Shown: positions 24,076 through 35,075 of the stretch, piece by piece
How the letters are laid out: the number at the start of each line of letters is the position of its first letter
How positions within the stretch are numbered: position 1 is the stretch's first letter
NCBI GenBank assembly: GCA_026545225.1
Contig: CM048853.1
Span: forward strand, 42,858,755 to 42,922,754
Direction of reading: 5' to 3'
From: Cornus controversa
Lineage: Eukaryota; Streptophyta; Magnoliopsida; Cornales; Cornaceae
DNA length: 64,000 nt
The notes under the pieces: generated by a model
Told to the model about the DNA's origin: nothing
The model's input: only the letters and a program-made list of their open reading frames with translations
Databases searched by the model: none
Program-made: the position numbers and the translations under genes

Positions 24076-24375
24076 TATGACACAAACAGAAATTCATTGA
24101 TTCTAGAACTCATGCATGATGTCTGGCACAATGGCTAACAAAAGCAGAGAGAAATGTTGGAGATTGACTTTGAATTTACACTGATACTACTTGTTCTACT
24201 GAACAAAAGGGATTTAAATATGAGTTCACTATTTTACATGTTCAGGAGATTTGGCTCTAGACTTTCCTTTATTAATGATGATTTTTTTCTTGTTTTTGAT
24301 GGGACTTAATATCCAACCTGCAGGACAGTTATAATATTCTACTTGGGGATTCGTTTCCTTGGTGTTTTGCCGGTA

Positions 24376-24530
24376 TGTTGAAGGGTTGAATGATTATATT
24401 GTGGTGCCCATCTTCAAGTTTGAGAACTTTCAGAAGTACAATCATCCAATGTGGTGCAGCAATAAAATTCTGAGGGCAGAAAGCAGTAAATTTCATGAAA
24501 GGTACTTGAGCTCTTCAAGCTTATGACCTG
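24376..24530 (+). other. Unrecognised exon-like open segment
   Basis: After a gcag acceptor-like site at about 24324, a frame running from about 24376 reads VEGLNDYIVVPIFKFENFQK and continues through a Cys/Asn-rich tail to a TGA at about 24526. It could be the last exon of an unknown gene lying between the NLR1 flank and cysteine-synthase copy B. I do not recognise the family. It may also be chance. Confidence 0.25.
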
Positions 24531-24788
24531 TTCACCCTTTATTTCAAATCTGAAATGGTCCCATTCAACAGGCTCTGTAATTAGAATAAGTTTGGTGGAG
24601 ACGCAATTTGTAATTTAGTCTAGTGCATAGATTGTGGATATTTAAATATGCATGAGAAATAACAGTAGTGAAGATACATCTGTGTTCAATTCAGCAGGGG
24701 AAGAAAGTTTTAATAGTAATTCATCATATATATATATATATATATATTGATGTTGTCATTTGTTTGTTTGTTCTGTTTGGTTATGGTA
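24515..24788 (+). repeat. Segmental duplication, start of copy B flank
   Basis: Homologous to 3826-4075 (agcttatgacctgttcaccc.. onward). The left edge marks where the LINE joins copy A. It contains an (AT)n tract at 24727-24748. Confidence 0.8.
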
Positions 24789-25663
24789 TGTTGGGTCCCC
24801 CCACGTGAGTAGATAAAAAGAAAAGACAAAAAGGAAAGTAGGTCTTTTGTTTTTGGTGTATGTGTGCAAGTTTGAGGTTATGTGGTTGTTGGTGTGTGCT
24901 ACAGTTGGTGAGTCTTAGGTGGGCTTGGACACGTGTAAAGGCTAGACTAAAGAAAACAATCAGATTTGCATTTTAGGGTTTTGAGTTTTTCTCTTGGTTG
25001 GTGTAGTGGCGCATAATGGAAGTGGGTGAAGCACTATGTGCTTGGTGCGGTACTAACAACAAGGAGAACTGTGTGTCTTCTCTTGGTGTGTGTGCCGGGC
25101 AACTAAAAGGAGAAATCAGTGGTTTTCGATAGCACAAGAGAGAGAAATGTTTTGGTTCTTTGGTGCTTTTGTAGCGTGAAGAAAGAACCATGTGTTTGTT
25201 GTGTCAGTTTGTACAACACAGTGACTGATTTGGGCAATGATTCCAATGGTGAACAGTACTAGCAATTGGAGAGATTGATTTTGTGGATTTTGCAAAGGTA
25301 CAATTTTTACTACTGTTTGAGATTATTTGGGTTATTACAACAGGTGTTTGGAAGGGTTTCTTGTAATGAAAATTGGGATATTATTGTATTTGGTTGGGTT
25401 CTCTTTTGTTGATTGTGGCTTCTCAAGTTGGGGTAAAACTTGAGAGCAATGCTATACTGTTTGATTTCATTAGTGGAATTGTTGCCGGTTTGCCCCATTA
25501 TTTTTACCCCCATCATTGGAGGGTTTTTCCATGTAAAATTTGGTGTCTTTATCTCTTACTTTTCCCTATATTTGGTTTATTGTTGATTGGCTTGGTAGTT
25601 TAAATTCTTGGATTTGTTTGTGTCTCCATCAATCACACTCAAAGTGGGGTTATTTTCCCAACA
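24789..25663 (+). repeat. Copia 5' LTR
   Basis: 875 bp with terminal tgttggg..cccaaca inverted ends. It is about twice the length of its 3' partner because the latter lacks internal blocks. Confidence 0.88.
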
Positions 25664-25665
25664 AG

Positions 25666-25680
25666 TGGTATCAAAGCTAA
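25666..25680 (+). other. Copia primer-binding site
   Basis: tggtatcaaagct, two bases after the 5' LTR, matches the complement of the initiator tRNA-Met 3' end with one difference. Confidence 0.88.
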
Positions 25681-25779
25681 GGTTGTTGTTCAGTGATTTT
25701 TCGTGTGTGGTTGAGATGGAGGTGGTATCGGTGCTATGATTAAATTGACGGCTTCAAACTATGCAATTTAGAAGCCAAG

Positions 25780-26810
25780 AATGGAAGATATCCTTTATTG
25801 TAAGGATTTATGTGACTCTATTGACGGTGATGGTGTCAAGCTTGCTGATAAAAGTGCTAAAGATTGGGAAAAGATGAACAGGAAAACCGTGGGGATGGTT
25901 AAACAGTGAATTGACCATAGTGTGTTTCATCATGTTGCTCAGGAGTCTAATGCTTACAGTCTTTGGAAGAAATTGGAGTCAATGTACGAGAGGAAGACCG
26001 CCCAGAATAAGGCTTTTTTATAAGAAGACCGGTGAATTTGAAGTTCAAAGAAGGAAATTATGTTGCGGAGCACTTGAGTGATTTCAGAGTTTGGTGAACC
26101 TGTTAACCCATGATGAAGATGGTGTTAGATGATAAGTTGTAGGCACTGTTACTTCAGAGTTCATTGCCTGATAGTTGGGAGACTTTGGTGGTATTGCTCA
26201 GCAATTCTGCTCCAGATGGTAAAGTGACTCTAAATGTGGTGAAAGATTGTATGTATAATGAAGAACTACGACAAAAGGATGTTGGTAGAGATCAAGCTCA
26301 GGCTCAAGCTCTTGTCACAGAGGAAAGGAAGTCCAGAGGGTGGGTTTAGCAGAGGACCTGAAAGTCATAGCAAGAGTAAAGATTCGAGAGACAAGCCACA
26401 ACCAAGAGATGAGAGAAAGTGTTATCATTGTGGCAAAACCGGTCATATAAAGAAATTTTGTTGGAAATTGAGAAACAACAAAAGGGAGAAGAAAATCACA
26501 AGAATGATGGTGATGCTGCCAAAACAGCCATTGTTTCAGATGATGAGTTGGTACTCTCGTTGGGAGATGAAAAATGCAATCATACTACAAATCAGGATGT
26601 TGAGTGGGTTTTTGATACTACAGCTTCTTATCATGCTACACCTACAAGGGAGTTGTTTATGTCTTATAAAGCGGGGGACTTTGGGATAGTAAAGATGAGA
26701 AATACTGATTGTTCGAAGATTGTGGGTGTTGGAGATGTGTGTATTCAGACTAACGTGGGTTGCACATTGATGCTGAAGATGTACGTCATGTTCCTGATTT
26801 GCGTCTCAGC
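25780..26810 (+). pseudogene. Copia gag-protease remnant
   Basis: A capsid-type gag segment is visible around 26160-26340 (LPDSWETLVVLLSNSAPDGK-like). It is followed by a CCHC zinc knuckle, CYHCGKTGHIKKFC, at 26420-26461. A protease-like segment (WVFDTTASYHAT, about 26605) has DTTAS where active copia proteases have D-S/T-G. A gag-pre-integrase tail follows. The pieces lie in different frames with stops, so no functional protein is made. Everything after the pre-integrase region is deleted up to the polypurine tract. Confidence 0.85.
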
Positions 26811-27215
26811 ATAATTTCCGGAGTTGCATTGGATCGATTGGGTTACCAAAGTTGGTTTGGTAATGGAAAGTGGAAACTCACCAAAGTTTCATTGGTGGTG
26901 GCACGAGGAACGACTTGTTGTTCGTTGTACAAGACTTGTGCAAAAGTGTTTCTGAATGGATTAGCTATGATTAAGAAAAAGTGATGGTTGAATTCCTGGC
27001 ACAAGAGGCAAGCATTCACAAGTGAGAAAAGGGTGCGAATTCATCTTTCAGGTGTAGAAGGTGTTGATCAGGGGAGCGGTTGCGTCCTCTAATAGAGATT
27101 GCAGAAGCTGTCAGAAAGCATGGGTTTGCTAAACAGGGGGAGGGAACAACTTGTCAAAGGGTGAGCTCTCCATCAAGGTGGTAGGAATGTGCAAAGTGCT
27201 TGTTCTCTCCTTTGT

Positions 27216-27231
27216 GGGTGGAGGGGGGGAT
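27216..27231 (+). other. Copia polypurine tract
   Basis: The purine-rich ggtggaggggggga lies immediately before the 3' LTR. Confidence 0.8.
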
Positions 27232-27232
27232 T

Positions 27233-27664
27233 TGTTTTGTCCACCCATGTGAGTAGATAAAAAGAAAAGACAAAAAGGAAAGGAGTCTTTTGTTTTTGGT
27301 GTATGTGTGCAAATTTAAGGTTATGTGGTAGGCTATACTAAAGAAAACAATCAGATTTGCATTTTAGGGTTTTGTGTTTTTCTCTTGGTTGGTGTAGGTG
27401 CGTAGAAAGGAAGTGGGTGAAGCACTACATGCTTAGTGCAGCGCTAACAACAACGAGAACTGTGTCTTCATTAGTGGAATTGTTGTCGGTTTGCCTGTGT
27501 TTTTTACCTCCATCATTGGAGGGTTTTTTCACATAAAATTTGGTATCCTTGTCTCTTTATTTTTCCCTATATTTGGTTTATTGTTGATTGGTGTGGTAGT
27601 TTAAATTCTTGGATTTGTTTGTGTTTCCATCAATCTCACTTGAAGTGGGTTTGTTTTCCTAACT
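27233..27664 (+). repeat. Copia 3' LTR, internally deleted
   Basis: About 430 bp, matching the 5' LTR at both ends and in part of the middle. It lacks a block after ggttatgtgg and a longer one between the gagaactgtgtcttc and attagtggaattgtt words. Confidence 0.85.
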
Positions 27665-27986
27665 GGTTACTTTTGCTAAGGAAAGTCATTTTAGCTTTCC
27701 TTTATAAAGTTTATAATCCAAAATATCATGTTTTTCACTCGTGGAAATGAAAAACGAGCAATTGAATAGGCATTTTCAATTTGGCCCAGACTTGCTAACA
27801 TAATAAAACTCTTTCCTGCCTAAGAAATGGTGACGGTTATGTTTGGTTAGAATTCTATATCTATAATGAAATTTCAGGTAGTTTTAAATCTAATAGAACT
27901 TTCATGGCAATGTTTCTTCATTTTGTTGCTACATGCCTTTGTTTTGTTCATCTTTTTCTTATTGTTTCCAATTTTCTCTTTCTTGG

Positions 27987-28521
27987 CATAGTTGTTAATG
28001 GCTCAAGGCTCAAGGCTCACAAAGGCGCTAAGGCCTCCTGGAGCTTGAGGCGCAAGGTGCAAGGCAAGGCGCTGACCTGACTGAAGCGAGGCGTAGCAAT
28101 AGATGCTAAATAGTCTCAAACTACAATTTAGCCAAAAGCATGAAAACATCAAACCACAAAATGAGAATACATAATATTCCATTTTTTAGTGTTTTTTGCC
28201 GAAAAACTTGTCCCACTGTGTATTAACTTCCAGAAAGTCCTAAATTGACTGATTGTATCGAATCTATCAATCGACTCTTTCTATTTCTTTTACTGTTAAG
28301 GACTGTATTATATGGTTAAAGTCTACCGTAACACAAAAATACTTCACATGCTAACAAGTAGGGGAAAAAAAAGTGTTATATGTTAGGCATGCCTTAGGCG
28401 CAAATCGCGCCTGGGGCCTCAGATGCAAAGGTTCGCGCCTTATTGAAGGGGCCTGGCCTTGGTCTAGGCGTAAGGCGTAACTACGGAGCCTTGACCCTGA
28501 GGCGCGCCTTTGACAACTATG
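27987..28521. mobile_element. MITE with 8-bp target-site duplication (hAT-like)
   Basis: The ends are catagttgttaa and, reverse-complemented, catagttgtcaaaggcgc. Repeated ggcgcaaggc / gcgcctt words run inward. Perfect 8-bp duplications tttcttgg flank it (27979-27986 and 28522-28529). Cysteine-synthase copy A at about 4410-4430 shows the unoccupied site. The element is 535 bp and non-coding. Confidence 0.9.
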
Positions 28522-28662
28522 TTTCTTGGTGAGTGTGATATAGTCAACATTAAAATCGATGTTTTAAATTTATATTCTTCTATCAAGATCCCTTGAGAAG
28601 AGAAACATCTTCACATACTGACTCTTCCTAATTGGATATACTTTGCATTTGTTCATGTAATA

Positions 28663-29900
28663 GGCCCGCAAAAGATACAAGGAATCGGTGCTGGCATCAT
28701 CCCTGCTGTTTTGGATATCAACATTCTTGATGAGGTTGTTCATGCAAGGCTCAAAGTCTTATTATTTGGCATTAGTTTGAACTGAGATGTGCATTTTTTT
28801 GCTCATGCTGTCATTTTCCTTTTGAAGTAAAAATATCAAAGAAAAATGAGAACACATCATAAAAAGTGCAAGTACAAATCTCTCCATTCAATTTACAGTG
28901 TATTTCACTATCTTCCCATCTTTAAGTCATTAAAAGTTATGATATGATATTGGTAGTTGCTTTTCCATTTGATTTTCTTGGCAGACAGGCATTGATACTT
29001 TTGAAGTGTCTATGCACTACCTGTGCAGGCATAAACACATTATCATAGAGTTATTTGGGTCCTAGGGTGATTCTTCTTCAGAGATGGGGGAAGATTAAGA
29101 AAAGAGAATGACAATACTGGATTCATTGCTTTTCCCCTCATAATATATATTTTCATGTAAAGTAAAATCATGTCTTTGATAATGATAAAATATAAAGGTT
29201 TGTAGTAACTAAGAAATCTCCCCAAGTGTCAAGACATAGTAAGGCTATAAAGGGGACACTCTTTTGAGAGCAGCCACAAGCTCAACTTTAGATTGAAAAC
29301 AACTTTGAGATTCTTGATGAAAAGTAACAGTAGAAAATGCAGCAGAAGTATTGTCGTTAAGTGACATTCTATAGAATTAAAAATTAAAGAATTAAATGTC
29401 CTAAAAACATTTTAAATCTTCAAGTTGTACTCTCATCAGCCCTCTGAAAGTCTTCTATCTGAAAAATCCCTCTCATTCCAAATCTCTCTCCATATTTTAC
29501 CCCAATATGAAGAACAAGCTTGAAGATTTTCTCTATAAACATTGAAGAACAAGCTCCAAAATATTCAAGATTTACTCAATTCTGGTGCTTCTGTAACTTC
29601 TCAGATATCCAGTAAAAAAACTTTGGAAACTGCTAAGCTTCTTGCTTTGGAAGAGTTTTCTCTGGTATGTTCTCAGTTAGTTAATATATCTTCTAATGGT
29701 CTCACATGCATCTCTAACACTCTCTCTTGCTGATCAGAGTCTCCCAGTTTTTGACATTTCCTGTATTTCATCATTTTGTGGTGACATTTCCCTTCTTTTT
29801 TTTCCCAGGGTAGGGATTTCTTCCGGGGCTGCAGCTGCATCTGAAAGCCTGCAAATTAAATATAGGGAAGAGGCTGGAAAATGTTGGGGAAGTCGTAATT
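28663..29900 (+). pseudogene. Cysteine synthase / beta-cyanoalanine synthase-like, copy B (three exons)
   Basis: Exons at about 28663-28743 ([20 protein letters not shown]), 29605-29664 (ISSKKTLETAKLLALEEFSL) and 29809-29900 (VGISSGAAAA..) correspond to exons 1-3 of copy A. Several lesions are visible. The first exon's donor is GC rather than GT, and its acceptor is weakened. The third exon begins with an extra G next to the acceptor, and after the GISSGAAAA motif it carries the same frame shift as copy A. The final FPxxGERYLS exon is missing: sequence around 31085-31145 jumps from the last intron to the 3' UTR homologous to 7320. It is non-functional. The Copia element and the MITE lie in its upstream part. 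Confidence 0.8.
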
Positions 29901-32900
29901 GTAAGTTAAATTTCTTTAATCCAACTGATCTATGTTTTTTTTCATCTCAATGTTTATTCTATATTCTCTCTTAAACTCATTATTTGTTGATTTTGTTAGT
30001 GACTCCATTTTGAATTCTTTTATGATGGTTCAAATAATTATTAATATACATGTCTAAAGCTTTTTCTAGGTTTTTTTTTTCCTCATTGTATCATTTAGTT
30101 CCATGTAAGATTGCAAGACTGATAAAAAGAATTTCCACATGGTAAAGAACGTTTTAGTTTGGTGACTTGTAACTCAAATATGATATTAGTTAGTTGATGT
30201 TGGGCTGATATTTGTAATTAAAATCATCCAATTTCTAGGACCGCATTAATCTGCTTGAACGCAGCACGAGGATATTAAAGTTGGGTCCTTGCGTGTTACC
30301 AGCTGAATAAGAGTAAGGAAAGAGATGTTGGTTGATAAAATGTTAGTCCTCTTGCTCTCTAACCTGTGTCTTGAAGTTTGAGGTTCCATTATTTATCAAA
30401 GTAATATGGTTCAACCTTGGGTCATATGGTTTACCAGTTTAAGTATTAAAATGTTGAATGAAAGCAAAAAGTTACAACCCTTCAATCATGGATATGTCTC
30501 TTTGAAGAGAAGCGAAATATTCTATTAACGTTAGATTGCAGGCAACGTTAAATAGGCATAATGCAAAAGCTCCTCTCTTTTGTGGTTTTCGACAACTGGC
30601 TTATGATTTGGCTTTTGGTAAACCTTAATAGTTACTTCTTCAAGGATCATTATCACATAAAGTTGCCAGGTCCTTGTTGATAGATGTTGAGTTCCATGTA
30701 GTGAATTTATCAGATCAAGGTTCACAGTTCGATTAGAGTAGTAAAAAAAAAGACTAAATGAAAATTTGGTTTTACTTCTATTGTGAAGGTAGAATATTCT
30801 TGGTACGATTGCTTCTAGTCTTATTAGAAGTCCAATTTTAAGAATGTTACATTGTACAAGAAGAGACGTGATTGTAACACACTAAATGTTAGTAAGCAGA
30901 GGTGAGATGAGATAAACAAGGGAATTTTTAATCTAAACTAGATTGGGTTTGCAGGCCCCAAAAAGCTGTCATGCTTTTCTCCAACATTCAACCTGTTTGT
31001 TTGCTACCCTCAGATATTGCTAGTACCAAGCTTTAACCAAACGCTAGATTGGGTAGACAGCTATATGACATGTAATCTTTACTATAAATTGTATAAACTT
31101 GATTTTCCTTTTATTTTTTGACTTGTTCTTTCTGCTACAATTTGTATTGCAGTTTGAGCTGGACCTTGAATCAGTTGATTGTTTTGAAAAGTTTGCTTTG
31201 CAAAGATTGAAAATAACAGTTAATGTAATCTCTTTTTCCTGAAATAACTCATAGAACTAATATAAGATCTTTGAGCTGCCGTGGCTTTGAACCTCTCTCC
31301 TTGCACTTTGTTAGTTTTGTGCTCGATTAGTATTGGTTTGATAAACATAAAAGAAAATCCATATATATGTAAATTCTCCATATCAATGGTTCGATAAACA
31401 AAATTCTCAAGAAAAACCCAATTTTGAGTTCAAGAATATTTTTGACAGGAAAAGAAAAAAGTTCAAGAATAACCTATTTTTCCAATCTTACCACAAGTTT
31501 TCGGTAGCTTTGTACAAAACTGGCTCATCTTTACCTCCCAAAACTGAAATTAACTTACTCCTGTCTCTATTTTTTTAATTTTTTTGGAGTTTTTCTGAAC
31601 TATCAAAAAATTATAATTTCACTAATATAGTGTCAAATTATGAAAAAGGATCACTCTATTTTAGCTTTCGCTAGGTAAAGCTACCCTAAACTCTATATCA
31701 CTCTGTGTGTGAGTCAAGGTCACAAATTCACCTTCAATTTGATAGTTTAATTTTAAGTCTTACCTTCCTTTTCTTAATCCCCCTGTCCCCTCCTCTTCCT
31801 TTTTAGGCTCAATATGGACCATATAAAGTTATCAGTGTTTTCAGAAGATTTTGTGGACAGATTTTGGTAGTCATGATACTTGGAATCAAGTTCTCATAGC
31901 CTAGTGAAGAATCTGATTTCTCATAGTCCTTATTTCAATATTTTTTTGTCTAATGCGTCTATACAATTCAACTTTGGAGAAGAGGCAAGATTAGAGAGAG
32001 AGAGAGATTGAATTCAATAGGACTTGAGAAAAATGAAAACCAGCTAGTCATACCTTGTTACTTGTAAGTTCACCTCTGTCCATCAAAAACCTTTGCTAAC
32101 TGTTGAGTGCCACAAGAAGAGCTAATTGTTGCTTTCTTCATTGTTCACATGTCAAAAAACAGGCTTGGCCTTCATTTATATATAATCCCAAATACCAAGT
32201 GTTTTGGCAATAAATTGTGCCTCGGTCGCGAGGCTTATTTGTTCTTTAGTGTGCGGGCGTGTGTGCCAGGACGTTAAGTCCGAATTTGCTGGTTATTGAG
32301 AACAACTCCCAAGTCTGAATTAGCTGGTTATCAAAAGATAACTGAGCTAATTTAGATGCCAAGCAAATATTCCTAGTGCTACGGTCGAGACAGCCAGTAG
32401 TCTATATGTTATATGACTTCATGTGCCTGTGGAGAGTAGGGAATGTCCCTCTCACGATTCACTCACTTTGGCCTAAAAGGCACTGCTGATTTTCTCAAAG
32501 TGTTAGTTTTGGGTCTTCTTGTTTGAATCAATCGTGAAGAAGAGATGTATCAACCAAATAACACTTAACAAGACAAGTTTGAATCAAACATGAAGAAGAG
32601 ATGCATCAACCGAATAATACTTAACAAGACAAATGTAACATTATCATCATCATCATCATTAACATTAATTGTCGAATCAGGATTTATTACAACTTCCAGA
32701 ATGTTACACAATCTTGGTCCTAAGTACACTGAAACAACTTAATGCAAAGCTCCGACAATTATAACTATTCAAAGTAATAAATGTTAACTACTTAAATGAA
32801 AGACAAGAAGGCAGTAAAAATTGAGCTTGTATGCACCTTAGTGAGGAGGTGACCAACTTTTGCCAATCCTTAGTCTCAAAAGGTTTGAAGAAAAAAAACC

Positions 32901-33159
32901 CTTTAAATTGTTTTGAAGCTCAACCAATAGTAGTCGTGAGTTTTGGGCTACAGTTGAAGGTTTTGTCATCAATGTTGAGAATGAGAAGCTTAGTACACCT
33001 ATTAATTAATTATATATCTGTCATAACCACACAATCAATGAGAAGCTTAATGTTTCGGTTGACAAACAGAGATTGAAAAGATTGTGTCTTGCTATTATTA
33101 TGTGTTGAATTGGAGAAACAAGGAAATTTTGAAGAAAAAAAGAAGGTAAACTATGATAA
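29901..33159. other. Introns and 3' flank of copy B; no gene
   Basis: 29901-31080 matches the long last intron of copy A. 31130-31930 matches the flanks at 10265-10760 and 57480-59340. 31980-33160 holds no coding feature that I recognise. Confidence 0.5.
32525..32636. repeat. Direct repeat of about 57 bp, two units
   Basis: tgaatcaa..tgaagaagagatg..atcaacc..aataa.acttaacaagacaa occurs twice back to back with a few differences. Confidence 0.85.
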
Positions 33160-34069
33160 TAGGCCATTTGTGGAAAAATTTTCAAATGTGGCACTCTCAT
33201 TCTAATGGAACAATTAAATTAGTAAATATATATATATATATATAGAATATGAACATGGAATATAGGGAAATTAACAGATGCACTTATTTATGAACACATT
33301 TAGAAGGATAAATTTTAAAATAGCTTGTCTACATGATGATGATGAATGTTACATGATGAATGTTTCAAATGCTATACGTATTTGGTTTGGGTTTGCTCAT
33401 TTTTGTTTTGGTTTTGTTGATGACTCTATGCTGAATTTGAATGGGAATCATAATAAATTATGAAAAAAAAATTTGTAATAATTGGCCACAACTGTTTATG
33501 ATTCTTTTTCAAAATTTATTGTCCGGTAAATTTATAATATTTTCTTGTTCTTGGAAGTAGCAGGGGAAAGCCTCTTCAATCTTCAATTTTTTGATTTTGT
33601 TACGTTGAATCCTTGGTACAGTGAAATGCATAAAGTTCAAAAAGGAAGCAATTTTATAGGTTTTTTATATTTTGAAAATTTTCTTACTTATATTAGATAT
33701 ATTAAAATATATAAAAGAAAAAATAAATTATAATAAAAATAAATTATAAAATAATATGTTTTAATAATTCAAGAGCCAAGTCAGGTATATATCTCAAATT
33801 GAGTTTAAAATTTAATTTTCTGAACTCAAAATGAGTACGAGCCTAGTACACAAAACAATGAATCTAAATCTGAACAATCTTGAACTAGTCTTGGCATGGC
33901 TCAAGAAAAAAAATGAAAGTATATATTCAAAACCACGATAAATTAAATCCTCAACTATCATTTTTAGCTAGAATCCTCTATATGCATTTGTTCACTTGAT
34001 CATAAGATATTCTTTTCTTCTCTAAGTGATGAAATTTAAGGATCAAATATTTTTAAAGAGAAAAGTCTA

Positions 34070-35075
34070 GGGTTAAATACAATGATTTCTCCTGAGATTT
34101 GGTCTAACTACACTTGAATAAAACTTTTCAAATTTTTTGCAATGACTCTAACAGAATTGACCTAACGGAATGGAATTCCATTATCCAACTTGTTTCCACC
34201 ATCAAATGGTGATCTCTTGGCTATTGTTTCTATATCAATAATATGTGAAATACAAATCAACGAGTATATCTAAAACTTTAAATAATTACCAGTTACATCT
34301 TCTAAATCTAAATTAAGTAATTCTAGGTCTTTCACCTTTTCAAGTTTCGATTTCGATGGCTCATCCATCGACCAAACCATCACCGCCCTCTCCAAGCTCA
34401 TGAACGTCGGAGACACCATTATTGACGGCGGCAACGAGTGGTACAAAAACACTGAGAGACAGATCTGCGAAGTTTCAATTAGGGTATTCTCAAGTGGCGA
34501 AGCGATTTGGATGGGGTGACAATGGACGCATATATATCTACATATATACACATACATACACAAACATTTTTACATATGTATATTTTGGAGATCAGGGTTG
34601 TTCTTTGCATATGTATATATATACACACACATATACATAGGCAAATAGGATTGTGTTTGCCATTTTTTTTTAGAGATTTGGGTTTTCAAATTCGGAAACC
34701 TGTTCTCTCTCTCTCTATATATATATGTATATTCTGGACACATGAATAATGGAATTCAATGGGTTTTAATGGTGCACATCTCTTGTCCGATCAAATGCTT
34801 CAGCAGAATGTTGATTCTTGGACCATCATGGCAATTTTGTCTTAAAAGATAAGGTATTTTAGTAAATAAATGCAATTTTGTAAAGGTTGGCAAGTCATTT
34901 CAGATGAAAGAAGGGCATTTTAGTCCATTCATGTATTATTTTAAACATAGATGACGGTTTTTTTGGATGAAGGGATGTATTAGTAGTATGTGTGCAAACT
35001 TTAAGTTACATGGTGCAAGATTTTTAAAAAATTTCATCTAGACCAAATTTTAAAAAAAGTCAATGTATTTAACTC
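34070..35075. mobile_element. Pack-MULE-like element carrying a gene fragment
   Basis: Imperfect terminal inverted repeats of about 70 bp begin gggttaaatacaatga on the left and, reverse-complemented, gagttaaatacattga on the right. Both continue into atttggtcta and attttttgca words. The flanking 9-mers aaaagtcta (34061-34069) and ataagaata (35076-35084) match at 6 of 9 positions, consistent with an old Mutator-type duplication. The paralogous module M3 has the uninterrupted site (reverse complement of about 61517-61532), which fixes both borders. The interior carries a 6-phosphogluconate dehydrogenase fragment and CA/TA microsatellites, and no transposase. Confidence 0.78.
34350..34473 (+). 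pseudogene. 6-phosphogluconate dehydrogenase gene fragment
   Basis: About 40 codons read ..SIDQTITALSKLMNVGD followed by TIIDGGNEWYKNTERQI, resembling the conserved part of the NADP-binding domain of 6-phosphogluconate dehydrogenase, the oxidative pentose phosphate enzyme. The fragment is open and stays open to a TGA at about 34518. It lacks the rest of the domain, the catalytic Lys region and the C-terminal helical domain. It is clearly more GC-rich than its surroundings, as expected of coding sequence recently moved. It sits inside the TIR element 34070-35075 and is most simply a captured exon piece. Whether it is transcribed as part of the element cannot be seen. Confidence 0.85.

Larger units (their letters stand above)
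24789..27664 (+). mobile_element. Ty1/Copia LTR retrotransposon, internally deleted
   Basis: Long direct repeats at 24789-25663 and 27233-27664 flank a short interior with a primer-binding site, a gag-protease remnant and a polypurine tract. No integrase, reverse transcriptase or RNase H sequence is present, so it is a non-autonomous deletion derivative. Paralogous copy A lacks it at the matching place (about 4075-4140). Flanks read tggta before the 5' LTR and tggtt or ggtta after the 3' LTR, a plausible but imperfect 5-bp target-site duplication. Confidence 0.9.

Noticed and set aside
25373..25603. 76-codon hydrophobic plus-strand open frame
   Set aside because: It lies wholly inside the Copia 5' LTR, whose partner LTR does not conserve the frame.
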